Of a stretch of 33,843 nucleotides of DNA, positions 16,120 to 25,073 are shown in pieces. Under the pieces are notes generated by a model. It was not told the origin of the DNA. It saw only the letters and a program-made list of their open reading frames with translations, and searched no databases. How positions within the stretch are numbered: the first letter of the stretch is position 1; each line of letters opens with the position of its first letter. This stretch comes from Gammaproteobacteria bacterium. GTDB lineage: Bacteria; Pseudomonadota; Gammaproteobacteria; GCA-001735895. The translations under genes and the position numbers were made by a program. Where the stretch lies: assembly GCA_030595795.1 (NCBI GenBank), contig JAUVCH010000042.1, positions 1-33,843 on the forward strand, written 5' to 3'.

Positions 16120-17063
16120 TCGAGTAAAAATCGATGAATTCGTTGCTGTAACCACGGCATCGGTTTCAAACCATCGCTAGCAACAAATCCAACATGCCCA
16201 CCATGATTCGATAGCTCAAGGGTAATCGAGTCCGATAATTCGCCAGCTTCTGGTATGACTTCGCTAGTCATGAAAGGATCGTCCCGCGAATGCAGTATCA
16301 GTGTCGGTTTATCGATGCCGTTCAGAAATTGCCTGGAACTGGCACTGGCATAGTAATGTTCTGCGCTGTCAAATCCGTTGATGGGTGCGGTAAAGTGATC
16401 ATCAAATTCCCAGAAATTTCGCATATCAGCCGGATTGGGAAAATCGAGAGGACTTTCCCTGATCAAATGCTGCTTCTGCCCCATTTTCCCTACCAGTCTA
16501 TCGAGCAATGACTTTTGATACATTTTGGCAAAACCGTTATTCATGGTAGTCGAGCAGATATCCAGCCTGAAAGGTGCGGATACGGCTATGGCAATTTGAA
16601 CAGCCGGATCGGTTTCCGATTCTCCCATATACTTTAATGTCACGTTACCACCCAGGGAATAGCCCATTAACGCGATTTCGGATACGCCATTTAACTTTAG
16701 GTGTCGAATGATTTCACGGAGATCGTTCGTTTCGCCAGAATGATAACTGCGTAACAGCCGGTTTGGCTCGCCGCTGCAACCTCGAAAATGCATGAAAGCG
16801 GCTGCGATCTTATTTTGATTGCAGTAATTCAAAATGCGTCGGGCATAAGGCGAATGTATCGAGCCTTCCAGACCATGCAGGATTAACAGTGTTTTTTGTG
16901 AGCGTGTCTGGGTCCAGAGTAGATCGATGAAGTCTCCATCGTCGAGTTCCACGCGTTGTTTTTCTAAGAATGTTAGCTGCGGTCGAATGATATTCGGCAG
17001 AATCGTCTGCAAATGTCGATTTTTGAGATACCAGGCAGGTTTAAAGGCAATAGAGTTGATCAT
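16065..17063 (-). CDS. YheT-type alpha/beta hydrolase
   Basis: The product, 332 residues from ATG 17063, belongs to the YheT/ABHD1-3 group of alpha/beta hydrolases. Visible marks are KNRHLQTILPN at the N-terminus, HGLEGSIHSPYAR, FRGCSGEPNR, YHSGETNDL and the nucleophile elbow GYSLGGN with Ser136. The Asp of the triad is probably in HSRDDPF and the His in NHGGHVGF. A TTG in frame at 17069 is less likely. It probably acts on esters or lipids in the cytoplasm; the natural substrate is not established. The last 18 codons lie on the opposite strand of the methyltransferase gene end. It is divergent from ccmA. Confidence 0.87.
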   Translation of the reverse strand: MINSIAFKPAWYLKNRHLQTILPNIIRPQLTFLEKQRVELDDGDFIDLLWTQTRSQKTLLILHGLEGSIHSPYARRILNYCNQNKIAAAFMHFRGCSGEPNRLLRSYHSGETNDLREIIRHLKLNGVSEIALMGYSLGGNVTLKYMGESETDPAVQIAIAVSAPFRLDICSTTMNNGFAKMYQKSLLDRLVGKMGQKQHLIRESPLDFPNPADMRNFWEFDDHFTAPINGFDSAEHYYASASSRQFLNGIDKPTLILHSRDDPFMTSEVIPEAGELSDSITLELSNHGGHVGFVASDGLKPMPWLQQRIHRFLLDQGFLATTNQPGLTSSDI

Positions 17064-17134
17064 TATCAATTATTCGGATTGTATTTCCTGAGCTTTTTGA
17101 TTAGCCTTCTGGCTCCCTGGCCTTCGATGGATTT

Positions 17135-17761
17135 ATGTCCGACGCAACCTTACTACAAATTAATAATTTGTCCTGTATTCGCGATGATCGAGTGCTCTTT
17201 GAGCATCTTAGTTTATCGCTAGCTGGTGGGCAAATGTTGTTGGTTGAAGGCCATAATGGTAGTGGTAAAACCAGTTTATTACGCATACTCACCGGTCTCA
17301 AACTGGCTGACGAAGGCGATATTCTGTGGAATGGTGTATCGATTACCAAGCTGACTGCGGATTATTATGAACAGATTAACTATGTTGGTCATCACGATGG
17401 CGTTAAGCGCGAACTGACTTGTCTGGAAAATTTACGGCTGGTTCAGGCAATGGGAAAGCCCGCAGACATGGACCTGGACGATGCGCTTGAAGCGGTCAAC
17501 CTGTATCGTTATGGCGATACTCCAGTGAGCAACCTCTCCGCAGGTCAGAAACGTCGCCTGGCGCTGGCGCGTTTACTGGTGGCTGAATCGACGCTGTGGA
17601 TACTCGATGAGCCGTTTACCTCGCTGGACAAAAAAAGCATGGCGAGTTTCGAAACCATGTTTGAACAACATTTACAGAACCAGGGCATGATCGTGATGAC
17701 CTCGCATCACCAAATCGACATGCCGGAATCGAACTTGTTACGCCTGGATTTGTCAGCATGA
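17135..17761 (+). CDS. ccmA: Cytochrome c maturation ATPase CcmA
   Basis: The 208-residue ABC ATPase CcmA works with CcmB, CcmC and CcmD, and its ATP hydrolysis releases holo-CcmE from the haem-handling complex. Walker A is GHNGSGKTS (residues 39-47), the signature is LSAGQKRR and Walker B is LWILDEPF. Length is usual for the family. It is the first gene of a compact ccm operon and overlaps ccmB by four bases (ATGA). A weak GGA lies before ATG 17135. The promoter is probably in the 71-base gap to the divergent hydrolase gene, but no clear consensus pair was found there. Confidence 0.96.
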   Translation: MSDATLLQINNLSCIRDDRVLFEHLSLSLAGGQMLLVEGHNGSGKTSLLRILTGLKLADEGDILWNGVSITKLTADYYEQINYVGHHDGVKRELTCLENLRLVQAMGKPADMDLDDALEAVNLYRYGDTPVSNLSAGQKRRLALARLLVAESTLWILDEPFTSLDKKSMASFETMFEQHLQNQGMIVMTSHHQIDMPESNLLRLDLSA

Positions 17762-18441
17762 ATCGATTATCACTATCGCAGGCATTTATTTTTTTGTTAC
17801 GTCGTGATCTCACGCTGGTATTTCGTAATCGTGGCGAGCTCGCCAACCCGTTGCTGTTTTTCGTGATGGTGATTACGCTGTTTCCGTTGGCCATAGGCGC
17901 GATACCGGAACTACTAGCACGCATTGCTCCCGGTATAATTTGGGTGGCCGCATTGTTAGCAGCGATGTTATCGCTGGATAGTGTTTTTAGATCAGATTTT
18001 GAAGACGGTTCACTGGAGCAGCTATTGCTTAGCGCGCATCCAATGCCGGTACTGGTGTTGGCCAAAGTCTGCGCGCACTGGCTGGTCACCGGTTTACCGT
18101 TATTGCTAATGGCCCCTGTGCTGGCGGAAATGCTGGGTATGGCGTCCGAGGCTCAGGGCATTCTACTATTGACTATTTTAATTGGTACGCCGGTGCTCAG
18201 CCTGATCGGTTCAATCGGCGTGGCGCTGACAATTGGACTAAGGAAAGGTGGTATCATTCTGTCGCTTCTGGTGTTGCCTTTATATGTGCCAGTTTTAATT
18301 TTTGCCGCCAGTGCCATCGATGGTGCGGGAGCAGGATTCGATGTTTCGCCGCAAATCAATATGCTGTTGGCTTTTTTGTTTTTGTCGGTGTCTTTATCAC
18401 CCTGGGCAACGTCTGCTGCTTTAAAAATGAGTATGAGTTAG
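17758..18441 (+). CDS. ccmB: Cytochrome c maturation membrane protein CcmB
   Basis: A 227-residue inner membrane protein with about six helices and the typical CcmB opening FLLRRDLTLVFRNRGELANPLLFF. A long Leu-rich stretch (FLVTGLPLL type segments, VLSLIGSIGVALTIGLRKGG) follows. It is the membrane partner of the CcmA ATPase. The start overlaps the ccmA stop codon by four bases, so the two are translationally coupled. ccmC begins ten bases after its stop. No oddities seen. Confidence 0.95.
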   Translation: MNRLSLSQAFIFLLRRDLTLVFRNRGELANPLLFFVMVITLFPLAIGAIPELLARIAPGIIWVAALLAAMLSLDSVFRSDFEDGSLEQLLLSAHPMPVLVLAKVCAHWLVTGLPLLLMAPVLAEMLGMASEAQGILLLTILIGTPVLSLIGSIGVALTIGLRKGGIILSLLVLPLYVPVLIFAASAIDGAGAGFDVSPQINMLLAFLFLSVSLSPWATSAALKMSMS

Positions 18442-18451
18442 GTTTATATCG

Positions 18452-19189
18452 ATGTTTTTATGGTTTCATAAATTTGGTTCCCCCCCGCATTTTTATCGTA
18501 TTGCGGGTAAATGGCTGCCCTGGCTTGGCGTGACTTTCGGGCTATTGCTAATCGCTGGCCTGTACGGTGGCCTGATCTACGCACCAGCCGATTACCAGCA
18601 AGGTGAAAGCTTTCGCATCATCTATATTCACGTGCCGGCAGCCTGGATGTCACTATTTGTCTATATGGTCATGGCATTTTGTGGCGTGGTCATCATCGTC
18701 TGGCGCATGAAGCTCGCCGAAGTGGTATTAATCAGCAGTGCGCCGATTGGCGCCAGTTTTACTTTTCTCGCGCTGGCTACCGGTTCGCTGTGGGGTAAAC
18801 CCATGTGGGGGGCCTGGTGGGTTTGGGATGCACGGCTGACTTCCGAGTTGATTTTGTTGTTTCTTTATCTTGGTGTTATCGGTTTACACAGTGCTATCGA
18901 CGATAAACGCATCGCTTCACGTGCGGTGGCCATACTTGCCATTGTGGGTGTGGTGAATATTCCCATTATTCACTATTCTGTTGAGTGGTGGAACACGCTG
19001 CACCAGGGACCGACGGTCACCAAGTTTGATAAACCATCCATCGACATGAGAATGCTGATACCGTTATTGATAATGGCGCTGGCCTTCAAAATATATTACG
19101 TCATGGCACTATTTCAGAGTTGTCGAGCCGAGTTATTGCGGCGCGAAAGAAATAGTAAGTGGGTAGAAGAACTTTCTGGGAGTAACTGA
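18452..19189 (+). CDS. ccmC: Haem-handling protein CcmC
   Basis: The 245-residue membrane protein has about six helices and the Trp-rich WWD motif (WGAWWVWDARLTSEL) that binds haem on the periplasmic side. Flanking His ligands are likely those in YIHVPAAW and HYSVEWWNTLHQGPT. CcmC loads haem onto the CcmE chaperone. The length matches the family. Its stop TGA shares one base with the ccmD start (TGATG), which supports coupled translation. Confidence 0.96.
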   Translation: MFLWFHKFGSPPHFYRIAGKWLPWLGVTFGLLLIAGLYGGLIYAPADYQQGESFRIIYIHVPAAWMSLFVYMVMAFCGVVIIVWRMKLAEVVLISSAPIGASFTFLALATGSLWGKPMWGAWWVWDARLTSELILLFLYLGVIGLHSAIDDKRIASRAVAILAIVGVVNIPIIHYSVEWWNTLHQGPTVTKFDKPSIDMRMLIPLLIMALAFKIYYVMALFQSCRAELLRRERNSKWVEELSGSN

Positions 19190-19347
19190 TGTCAGAGTTT
19201 CTTAATATGGGTGGCTATGCCGTATATGTCTGGTCATCCTATGGTCTGGCAGCCCTGATCTTATGGTTGAACTGGTATTTACCGCGTCGGCAGCATCAAC
19301 AATTGTTACAACAAAATAAACGTCGTCGTCACGGTACAGGAGAATAG
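19189..19347 (+). CDS. ccmD: Small haem exporter subunit CcmD
   Basis: A 52-codon ORF reading MSEFLNMGGYAVYVWSSYGL, then a hydrophobic helix (AALILWLNWYLP) and a basic tail with many Gln and Arg. This is the typical shape of CcmD: one membrane helix followed by a positive cytoplasmic tail. It helps release holo-CcmE from the CcmABC complex. Its ATG overlaps the ccmC stop and its TAG ends one base before ccmE. It is easily missed because of its size, but position and sequence pattern agree. Confidence 0.92.
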   Translation: MSEFLNMGGYAVYVWSSYGLAALILWLNWYLPRRQHQQLLQQNKRRRHGTGE

Positions 19348-19348
19348 A

Positions 19349-19795
19349 ATGACCCCCGCACGAAAAAAACGACTAGTGCTTATAGGCTTAATGTTAGCCG
19401 GTATAGGCATTGGATTAACTTTCGCTCTGAAGGCACTGGACGAAAATATCATGTTCTTTTTCACGCCTACCGAGGTGGCTCAAGGCAAGGCGCCCATTAA
19501 CAAACTATTTCGACTTGGCGGTATGGTGGTCGATGGTAGTGTCAGTCGCCCAGGCGATGGCTTAACCGTACAGTTCGATTTAACCGATAATGGTGAACAG
19601 GTAACCGTGCGCTATACCGGCATATTGCCCGATTTATTCCGCGAAGGGCAGGGCATCATCGCCAATGGTAAGATCGGAGACGATGGTAATTTTATCGCAC
19701 AGGAAGTGTTGGCGAAGCACGATGAAAACTATATGCCCCCTGAAATCGCCGAGGCGATGAAGAAGGCTTCCGAAGCAAAAGCCAGTGTCAATTAA
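19349..19795 (+). CDS. ccmE: Haem chaperone CcmE
   Basis: The 148-residue periplasmic protein is anchored by an N-terminal helix (about residues 8-27) and has the OB-fold part with FRLGGMVVDGSV. The haem-binding His is in LAKHDENYMPPE (His124), with the Tyr that follows it also conserved. It carries haem from CcmC to the CcmFH ligation complex. A GGAG-type box overlaps the end of ccmD. Length and motif are normal. Confidence 0.96.
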   Translation: MTPARKKRLVLIGLMLAGIGIGLTFALKALDENIMFFFTPTEVAQGKAPINKLFRLGGMVVDGSVSRPGDGLTVQFDLTDNGEQVTVRYTGILPDLFREGQGIIANGKIGDDGNFIAQEVLAKHDENYMPPEIAEAMKKASEAKASVN

Positions 19796-19816
19796 GTTAC
19801 CCCGGAGACAGGACAA

Positions 19817-21790
19817 ATGATTCCAGAAATAGGTCATTTTGCGATGATAATAGCGCTTTTTATTGCGCTGCTGCAGGCTGTCGTGCCTTTGGCCGGGGCA
19901 GGCCTCGGTGTGTCGCGCTGGATCGCTATTGCCAGACCAGCGGCTATCGCGCAGTTTTCCTTTCTTGCGATTTCCTACACCGCGCTGACCTGGTCGTTTA
20001 TCACGCATGACTTCTCGGTGATGTATGTGGCGCAGAATTCAAATACCAAATTGCCTTTCATGTACTTGATTTCTGGAGTATGGGGAGCGCACGAAGGCTC
20101 GCTGTTACTCTGGTCGCTAATTCTGGCGGGATGGACCGCTGCGGTCGCGCTATTCACCCCCAGTGTGCCGAATATTATGCGCGCACGAGTGCTGGGTGTG
20201 CTCGGCATCGTCAGTGTAGGGTTTTTGCTATTCATTCTTCTTACATCGAACCCGTTTGAACGCCTGTTCCCAGCGGTTGCCGAGGGTCGGGATTTAAATC
20301 CTCTACTACAGGACGTGGGTCTTGCCGTGCATCCGCCGATGCTATACCTCGGCTACGTCGGTTTTGCAGTCGCTTTCGCGTTTTCCATAGCAGCATTGAT
20401 GTCCGGTACGGTCGATTCGGCCTGGGCTCGGTGGGCGCGCCCCTGGACAAATATTGCGTGGATGTTCCTGACCATGGGGATCGCGTTGGGTAGCTGGTGG
20501 GCTTACTACGAACTTGGCTGGGGCGGCTGGTGGTTTTGGGATCCGGTCGAGAATGCGTCGTTCATGCCCTGGTTGGTGGGTACGGCATTGATGCATTCGC
20601 TAGCGATTACCGAGAAACGCGGCACCTTTAAGGCCTGGACGGCATTACTGGCTATTTTTACCTTTTCACTGAGTCTGCTGGGGATGTTTCTGGTTCGTTC
20701 GGGCGTCCTCACCTCGGTGCATGCTTTTGCTACTGATCCGGAGCGCGGAATTTTTATACTGGCGTTTCTATGTGTCGTGGTCGGCGGTTCGTTAACACTA
20801 TTTGCCTGGCGCGCGCCGCTATTAAAAAGCGCGGCACAGACACAATTGCTGTCACGGGAAACAGCTTTGCTGTTGAATAATATATTTCTGACTGTAGCCG
20901 CAGCGATGATCTTGCTCGGCACTTTATATCCGATAGCAATAGATGCGATGGGTGGTAAGATTTCGATAGGGCCGCCTTATTTTAATGTGGTGTTTTTGAT
21001 TTTGACCGCACCGCTAGGTTTGTTAATTGGTGTCGGTATGTTAATACGCTGGAAAAATGACACGGTTACGCGCCTGTTTGCCAAACTCAAGTGGCTGGCT
21101 ATCGGGGTATTTATATTGGCCTTATTGCTTAGCTTTACTTTGCCAATCTGGTTCTGGAATGCTTTTGTTGGTTTGTTTATGGCGTTATGGATAGTCGGTA
21201 GTATTGCGATGGCATTGTATAACCGATTTAAAAATCGACCGTTTATGCCTACCTTGCGTAATAGCCCGGCTGGATTTTATGGCATGATTCTCGGCCACCT
21301 CGGCATTGGCGTGTTTATTGTCGGTATCACCTTAACCAGTCTCTACAATCAGGAAAAGGACTTGCGAATGTCCCCGGGTGATGTGTATTCGGTGGCCGGG
21401 TATGAATTCCTTTTTAATGGCGTAGAAGAGCGACCGATAGATAACTATATGTCGACTAAAGGTAGTTTTTCTGTCACCTCTGATCAGGGCGATTTCAATG
21501 TCGAAATGTTTCCTGAGAAACGTATTTATCTGGTTCAGCAGTCGCCGATGACTGAGGCTGCCATCGATGCGGGCATTACACGTGATTTGTTTATCGCACT
21601 GGGTGAACCGCTGGATGATCAGGGTGCCTGGGCGGTACGGATTTATTACAAACCGTTCGTACGATGGATATGGTTCGGCGCGTTGATTATGGCACTAGGT
21701 GGCTTGTTCGCCGCGACTGACCGTCGATATCATCAATGGTCACGCTCGCGTAGTAAGTCGGCTGTCGGTGCCGGAGAGATAGCGACCTGA
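19817..21790 (+). CDS. ccmF: Cytochrome c haem lyase subunit CcmF
   Basis: A 657-residue integral membrane protein with many helices and a central WWD domain (GWGGWWFWDPVENASFMPWL) typical of the haem-handling family. It receives haem from CcmE and joins it to apocytochrome c with CcmH/CcmI. The N-terminal GHFAMIIALFIALLQAVVPL and HEGSLLLWSL segments and a periplasmic domain near the C-terminus fit the family. Length agrees with E. coli CcmF (about 650). It ends in TGA that overlaps the ccmG ATG by one base. Confidence 0.96.
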   Translation: MIPEIGHFAMIIALFIALLQAVVPLAGAGLGVSRWIAIARPAAIAQFSFLAISYTALTWSFITHDFSVMYVAQNSNTKLPFMYLISGVWGAHEGSLLLWSLILAGWTAAVALFTPSVPNIMRARVLGVLGIVSVGFLLFILLTSNPFERLFPAVAEGRDLNPLLQDVGLAVHPPMLYLGYVGFAVAFAFSIAALMSGTVDSAWARWARPWTNIAWMFLTMGIALGSWWAYYELGWGGWWFWDPVENASFMPWLVGTALMHSLAITEKRGTFKAWTALLAIFTFSLSLLGMFLVRSGVLTSVHAFATDPERGIFILAFLCVVVGGSLTLFAWRAPLLKSAAQTQLLSRETALLLNNIFLTVAAAMILLGTLYPIAIDAMGGKISIGPPYFNVVFLILTAPLGLLIGVGMLIRWKNDTVTRLFAKLKWLAIGVFILALLLSFTLPIWFWNAFVGLFMALWIVGSIAMALYNRFKNRPFMPTLRNSPAGFYGMILGHLGIGVFIVGITLTSLYNQEKDLRMSPGDVYSVAGYEFLFNGVEERPIDNYMSTKGSFSVTSDQGDFNVEMFPEKRIYLVQQSPMTEAAIDAGITRDLFIALGEPLDDQGAWAVRIYYKPFVRWIWFGALIMALGGLFAATDRRYHQWSRSRSKSAVGAGEIAT

Positions 21791-22311
21791 TGCGGTTTGC
21801 TATCCCGCTGGGTATGTTCGTGCTGATGGCTGGTTTGCTCGGCTATGGTTTAACGCTCGACCCGAAAAAAGTACCTTCGCCGTTGATCGATAAATCGGCA
21901 CCGGGTTTCGTGCTATCGCGGTTGCATCAGCCAGAAATTAAAATGTCCAGGGATGATTTTCTTGGACAGGTCTGGGTGTTGAATGTGTGGGCTTCCTGGT
22001 GCGTATCCTGTCGTGCCGAGCACGTGGTTATCACCCGATTGGCGGAAATGAATTTAAGCCCGATTGTCGGTTTAAATTACAAAGATGAACCCAAAGACGC
22101 GAAGCGATGGTTGCAAGAATTGGGCGACCCCTACGCAGTTAGCCTTATGGATCAAGATGGCCGAGTCGGCATAGACTGGGGTGTTTACGGCGTGCCAGAA
22201 ACTTTCGTTATCGGCAAGGACGGCCTGATTAAATATAAGCATATTGGACCTGTTACCAATGAATCGCTGGAAACGGAAATTATCCCCGTGCTTAAGCAGT
22301 TGTTGGGTTAA
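21790..22311 (+). CDS. ccmG: Thiol:disulfide interchange protein CcmG/DsbE
   Basis: A 173-residue thioredoxin-fold protein held by one N-terminal membrane helix (residues about 4-22). The active site WASWCVSCRAEH has Cys71 and Cys74, and the cis-Pro loop is YGVPETF. In the periplasm it reduces the apocytochrome CXXCH site, or CcmH, before haem attachment. A GVP E-type acidic site (GVPETF) is characteristic of CcmG rather than DsbA. It starts inside the ccmF stop. Confidence 0.95.
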   Translation: MRFAIPLGMFVLMAGLLGYGLTLDPKKVPSPLIDKSAPGFVLSRLHQPEIKMSRDDFLGQVWVLNVWASWCVSCRAEHVVITRLAEMNLSPIVGLNYKDEPKDAKRWLQELGDPYAVSLMDQDGRVGIDWGVYGVPETFVIGKDGLIKYKHIGPVTNESLETEIIPVLKQLLG

Positions 22312-22313
22312 CT

Positions 22314-22793
22314 ATGCGAATATTGTATCGATTAATTTTAATTTTCGGCATCCTGTTGGCAGGTACAGCTACGGCTGGCATTGAATCTTATCAATTTAAA
22401 GATGCTCAGATGGAAGCCGATTACAACCAGTTGGTGAATGAGTTACGCTGCCTGGTTTGCCAGAATCAAAATCTTGCTGGCTCTAACTCTGATCTCGCGC
22501 GTGACCTTCGTCGCCAAACCTATGAAATGTTATTGGAGGGCAACAGTCAGGATCAGGTGAAACAATATATGGTTGATCGCTACGGTGATTTTGTACTCTA
22601 TAGACCTCCGTTTAAAGCCAGCACAATCCTGTTGTGGGTGGGCCCATTTGCTTTGATGATTATCGTATTGTGGCTGGTGATTAGAAATATCCGTGCTAGA
22701 TCTATATTGATAGCCCCCGATCAGTCTGGTCTGCAACGGGCTAAAGATTTACTTTCCGACGACTTACCTTCCGATAAAAGAGAAAATTCATGA
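22314..22793 (+). CDS. ccmH: Apocytochrome c thiol-binding protein CcmH (CcmL)
   Basis: The 159-residue protein has a signal peptide (residues 1-21, ending ATA), the redox motif LRCLVCQNQ with Cys46 and Cys49, a three-helix periplasmic domain and a C-terminal membrane helix (ILLWVGPFALMIIVLWLVI). Only the short CcmH half is present; the TPR part is the separate gene ccmI that follows. The CXXC motif interacts with apocytochrome c and CcmG. It overlaps ccmI by four bases (ATGA). Confidence 0.95.
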   Translation: MRILYRLILIFGILLAGTATAGIESYQFKDAQMEADYNQLVNELRCLVCQNQNLAGSNSDLARDLRRQTYEMLLEGNSQDQVKQYMVDRYGDFVLYRPPFKASTILLWVGPFALMIIVLWLVIRNIRARSILIAPDQSGLQRAKDLLSDDLPSDKRENS

Positions 22794-24016
22794 TATTCTG
22801 GATTGTAGTAGCGGGCTTGCTGGTGCTGGCCCTGCTAATTCTATTAGTGCCGATTCTACGTCAACCAGCGCCTGAACAGGATAGCGAGCGGCAAAAACAG
22901 AATATTCAAATAGCGCGAGAAAAAAAGGTACAACTCGGCAGTCAGTTGGCCGAGGCGGAAATAAGCCAGGCAGAGTACGATGCTTTGCTACTCGATCTGG
23001 AGACTTCTCTGGCGCTCGATCTCGAACGCGACGAAACATCCACCGTACAGCAACCCGGTAAATGGGTAGTGTGGCTGATTCTAGTGCTATTACCGGTAGC
23101 CAGCACGGCGCTTTATTTCAAACTTGGCGAGTATCGAGTTATTGAAAATCCACAGCTAGTAGAATCTCGTGTTGTACAGCAGGCAGATATTCGAAACCTG
23201 AGCGTTGAGGAATTACTCAAAAAAGTTAAACAGCGATTAAGAGAACAGCCTGATGATGCGGAAGGCTGGTTTATACTGGGGCGTACGCTACTGTCGATGC
23301 AGCAGATTGATGAGGCGGTTACGGCTTTCCAGCGTACCTATGATCTGGTTGGCGAAGAACCAGGTGTCATGTTCACCCTGGCCGATGCGCTGGCGATACA
23401 AAACGAAGGCTCAATGGCCGGTGAACCCGAAAAGTTAGTGAGTAAAGGATTGCAAATATCGCCATTGGATCCGACCGGCTTATGGTTAGCTGGCCTCGCT
23501 GCTGAGCAAAACAAACAATACCAGCTAGCTCATGCTAATTGGGCAAAAATGCTGCCGCTAATCGCCGACGATGTCGATTCGAGTAATGAGGTAAAGCGTT
23601 TGCTAGGCATACTTGAAAAGAGAGACCCGAGCATCGAGCCGATTTCATTGCCGGAGATTGCTGTCGCTTCGGCTAGCATAAGCCTGAGTGTCGACCTGGA
23701 TGTAAGCCTGCTTGGAAAAACTACCCCTGAAGATACCGTATTTGTGTACGCCAAGGCGATGCAGGGCCCGCCGATGCCACTAGCGGTAAAGCGATTGCGA
23801 GTAGCTGATTTGCCCGCTAATGTCACCTTAAGTGATGCCGACGCAATGATTAATACGATGAAACTATCAACCTTTGATCAGGTGATCGTCGGCGCACGTG
23901 TTTCCAAGAGTGGAAATCCAATCGCACAGCCCGGTGATCTGTTTGTGGAAATGGAGTCGGTCGATAGTAAAAACCCTCCGGAAGGACTGACGTTGATTAT
24001 TGATCGGGTTAAGTGA
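22790..24016 (+). CDS. ccmI: Apocytochrome c chaperone CcmI
   Basis: The 408-residue protein has two membrane helices (about residues 3-22 and 85-105) around a cytoplasmic loop. A periplasmic region with TPR repeats follows (PDDAEGWFILGRTLLSMQQI, then further units to about residue 260), with a C-terminal domain of about 120 residues. CcmI binds apocytochrome c and hands it to the CcmFH complex. It is the last ccm gene. No clear terminator is seen in the 92 bases after it, although the next gene has its own ribosome site. Confidence 0.94.
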   Translation: MIFWIVVAGLLVLALLILLVPILRQPAPEQDSERQKQNIQIAREKKVQLGSQLAEAEISQAEYDALLLDLETSLALDLERDETSTVQQPGKWVVWLILVLLPVASTALYFKLGEYRVIENPQLVESRVVQQADIRNLSVEELLKKVKQRLREQPDDAEGWFILGRTLLSMQQIDEAVTAFQRTYDLVGEEPGVMFTLADALAIQNEGSMAGEPEKLVSKGLQISPLDPTGLWLAGLAAEQNKQYQLAHANWAKMLPLIADDVDSSNEVKRLLGILEKRDPSIEPISLPEIAVASASISLSVDLDVSLLGKTTPEDTVFVYAKAMQGPPMPLAVKRLRVADLPANVTLSDADAMINTMKLSTFDQVIVGARVSKSGNPIAQPGDLFVEMESVDSKNPPEGLTLIIDRVK

Positions 24017-24108
24017 AGTCTGTAGCCGACGTTATTTGCCTTTGGTTTAAAGAGGGGATTTTGGGGAGTGTCGATACACAATAAACTGCATATCAGGAGA
24101 TACTAGTC

Positions 24109-24483
24109 ATGATGCAATTATATTGGGCCACAACCGAAGACCATAGTGAAGACTGGTTTATCGTAGCGAGTAATTTAAGAGAGGCCGCAAGACTACATGA
24201 ACACTTGGAAGGTTATGATGATGGCGATGCAACGGCTGAACTAGTGCTCAATATTTCTGAAAATATTATCGTTGAAAAAGGTTGGCCAAAAGAGGAACTA
24301 TTAGAAATCCTTGGCGCGACATTTGTCGAAAGAGAATCTACCAGAGTCGTCGAAATTGCCGGGAGAAAGTATTGCGAAGGCCTACTGGAGTCAACTATCA
24401 GATCGCTCGATGACGACGTGTTCGAGTCTCTGGGGCAGGGACGGGTTAACGAGACGGTAAGGGTAAAAGATTCGGAGCACTGA
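24109..24483 (+). CDS. Unrecognised 124-residue cytoplasmic protein
   Basis: The product is acidic, with no signal peptide or membrane helix. It starts MMQLYWATTEDHSEDWFIVA, has a Tyr/Asp-rich turn (EGYDDGDATAELVL) and a central GWPKEELLEILGA segment. I do not recognise the family. It is probably a real gene because AGGAGAT precedes ATG 24109 at ideal spacing and the composition is that of a folded globular protein. It stands alone between ccmI (92 bases upstream) and a long gap. The function cannot be inferred from the neighbours. Confidence 0.8.
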   Translation: MMQLYWATTEDHSEDWFIVASNLREAARLHEHLEGYDDGDATAELVLNISENIIVEKGWPKEELLEILGATFVERESTRVVEIAGRKYCEGLLESTIRSLDDDVFESLGQGRVNETVRVKDSEH

Positions 24484-24928
24484 AAAAAGTTAGCGGTAAA
24501 CTGTCGGCTTTGTAGCTGGCATTGCATGGCGATCAGCCAGGATATTATTTATTCCTATAAATCATCCAGAGGGCATTGATATCCAACTTTCGCGAAAGAT
24601 CTCGCACACACTTCTGTATGGTTGACTCATTAATATGATGGCGACGGACAATATTCGAGCGATAATTCGTATCATGCTCCTTGCCCAGATCCTGACAGGA
24701 TGACTTCCAGTAATCCCAGTTTATTTCCTTAGTATAACGGCGCGCGAATGCTTTTAAACAGCAATCTGAGCGCATCGATAGCTTGTTTTTTTGCCAGGCT
24801 TTGGTCTGATCAGCATTGATCAATTCTGACAAATACGCGGAAATCGAATCTTTGGTATGCTGCTTGAGCCGAGTGAGCCAGTAGACTGAAGATAAGGCTA
24901 GAAGTCAGAGAATTTAGGCTCTCATCGG
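24484..24928. other. Gap upstream of tRNA-Val, holding only a doubtful ORF
   Basis: Apart from the minus-strand ORF remnant at 24545-24832 (open to about 24905), I see no gene here. The region is A+T-rich and ends at the tRNA-Val promoter. No repeat or terminator was recognised. Confidence 0.5.
24545..24832 (-). CDS. Hypothetical ORF, possible 5'-truncated gene remnant
   Basis: A 95-codon frame opens with TTG at 24832 and reads a basic protein with several Cys and Trp residues. The frame is also open upstream to about 24905, with protein-like residues (SSVYWLTRLKQHTKDSISAY), but no ATG or GTG is found before the stop and no ribosome site is visible. This suggests a gene that lost its start, or a chance ORF. 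No family was recognised. It lies in a 489-base gap, upstream of tRNA-Val on the opposite strand. Confidence 0.3.
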   Translation of the reverse strand: MSELINADQTKAWQKNKLSMRSDCCLKAFARRYTKEINWDYWKSSCQDLGKEHDTNYRSNIVRRHHINESTIQKCVRDLSRKLDINALWMIYRNK

Positions 24929-24956
24929 TTGATTAGTTGGCGTTCTAAGGTAGAAT
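24929..24956 (+). promoter_or_regulatory. Candidate promoter of tRNA-Val
   Basis: TTGATT (24929-24934) and TAGAAT (24951-24956, five of six to TATAAT) are 16 bases apart. The sequence after the -10 (ACCCGGCC) is G+C-rich, as in stringently controlled stable-RNA promoters. The tRNA begins 16 bases downstream. Confidence 0.55.
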
Positions 24957-24972
24957 ACCCGGCCTGATTTAT

Positions 24973-25049
24973 AGTCGCGTAGCTCAGTTGGTTAGAGCAC
25001 CACCTTGACATGGTGGGGGTCGGTGGTTCGAATCCACTCGCGACTACCA
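24973..25049 (+). tRNA. tRNA-Val(GAC)
   Basis: The cloverleaf is complete. The acceptor stem AGTCGCG pairs with CGCGACT, the D arm is GCTC...GAGC, and the anticodon stem CCACC/GGTGG holds loop TTGACAT with anticodon GAC at 25007-25009. The T arm has TTCGAAT. The discriminator is A and CCA is encoded (25047-25049). It reads valine codon GUC. It precedes thrS by 112 bases. Confidence 0.96.
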
Positions 25050-25073
25050 TTTAGGTAGGCGTGGGCCCGGAAT

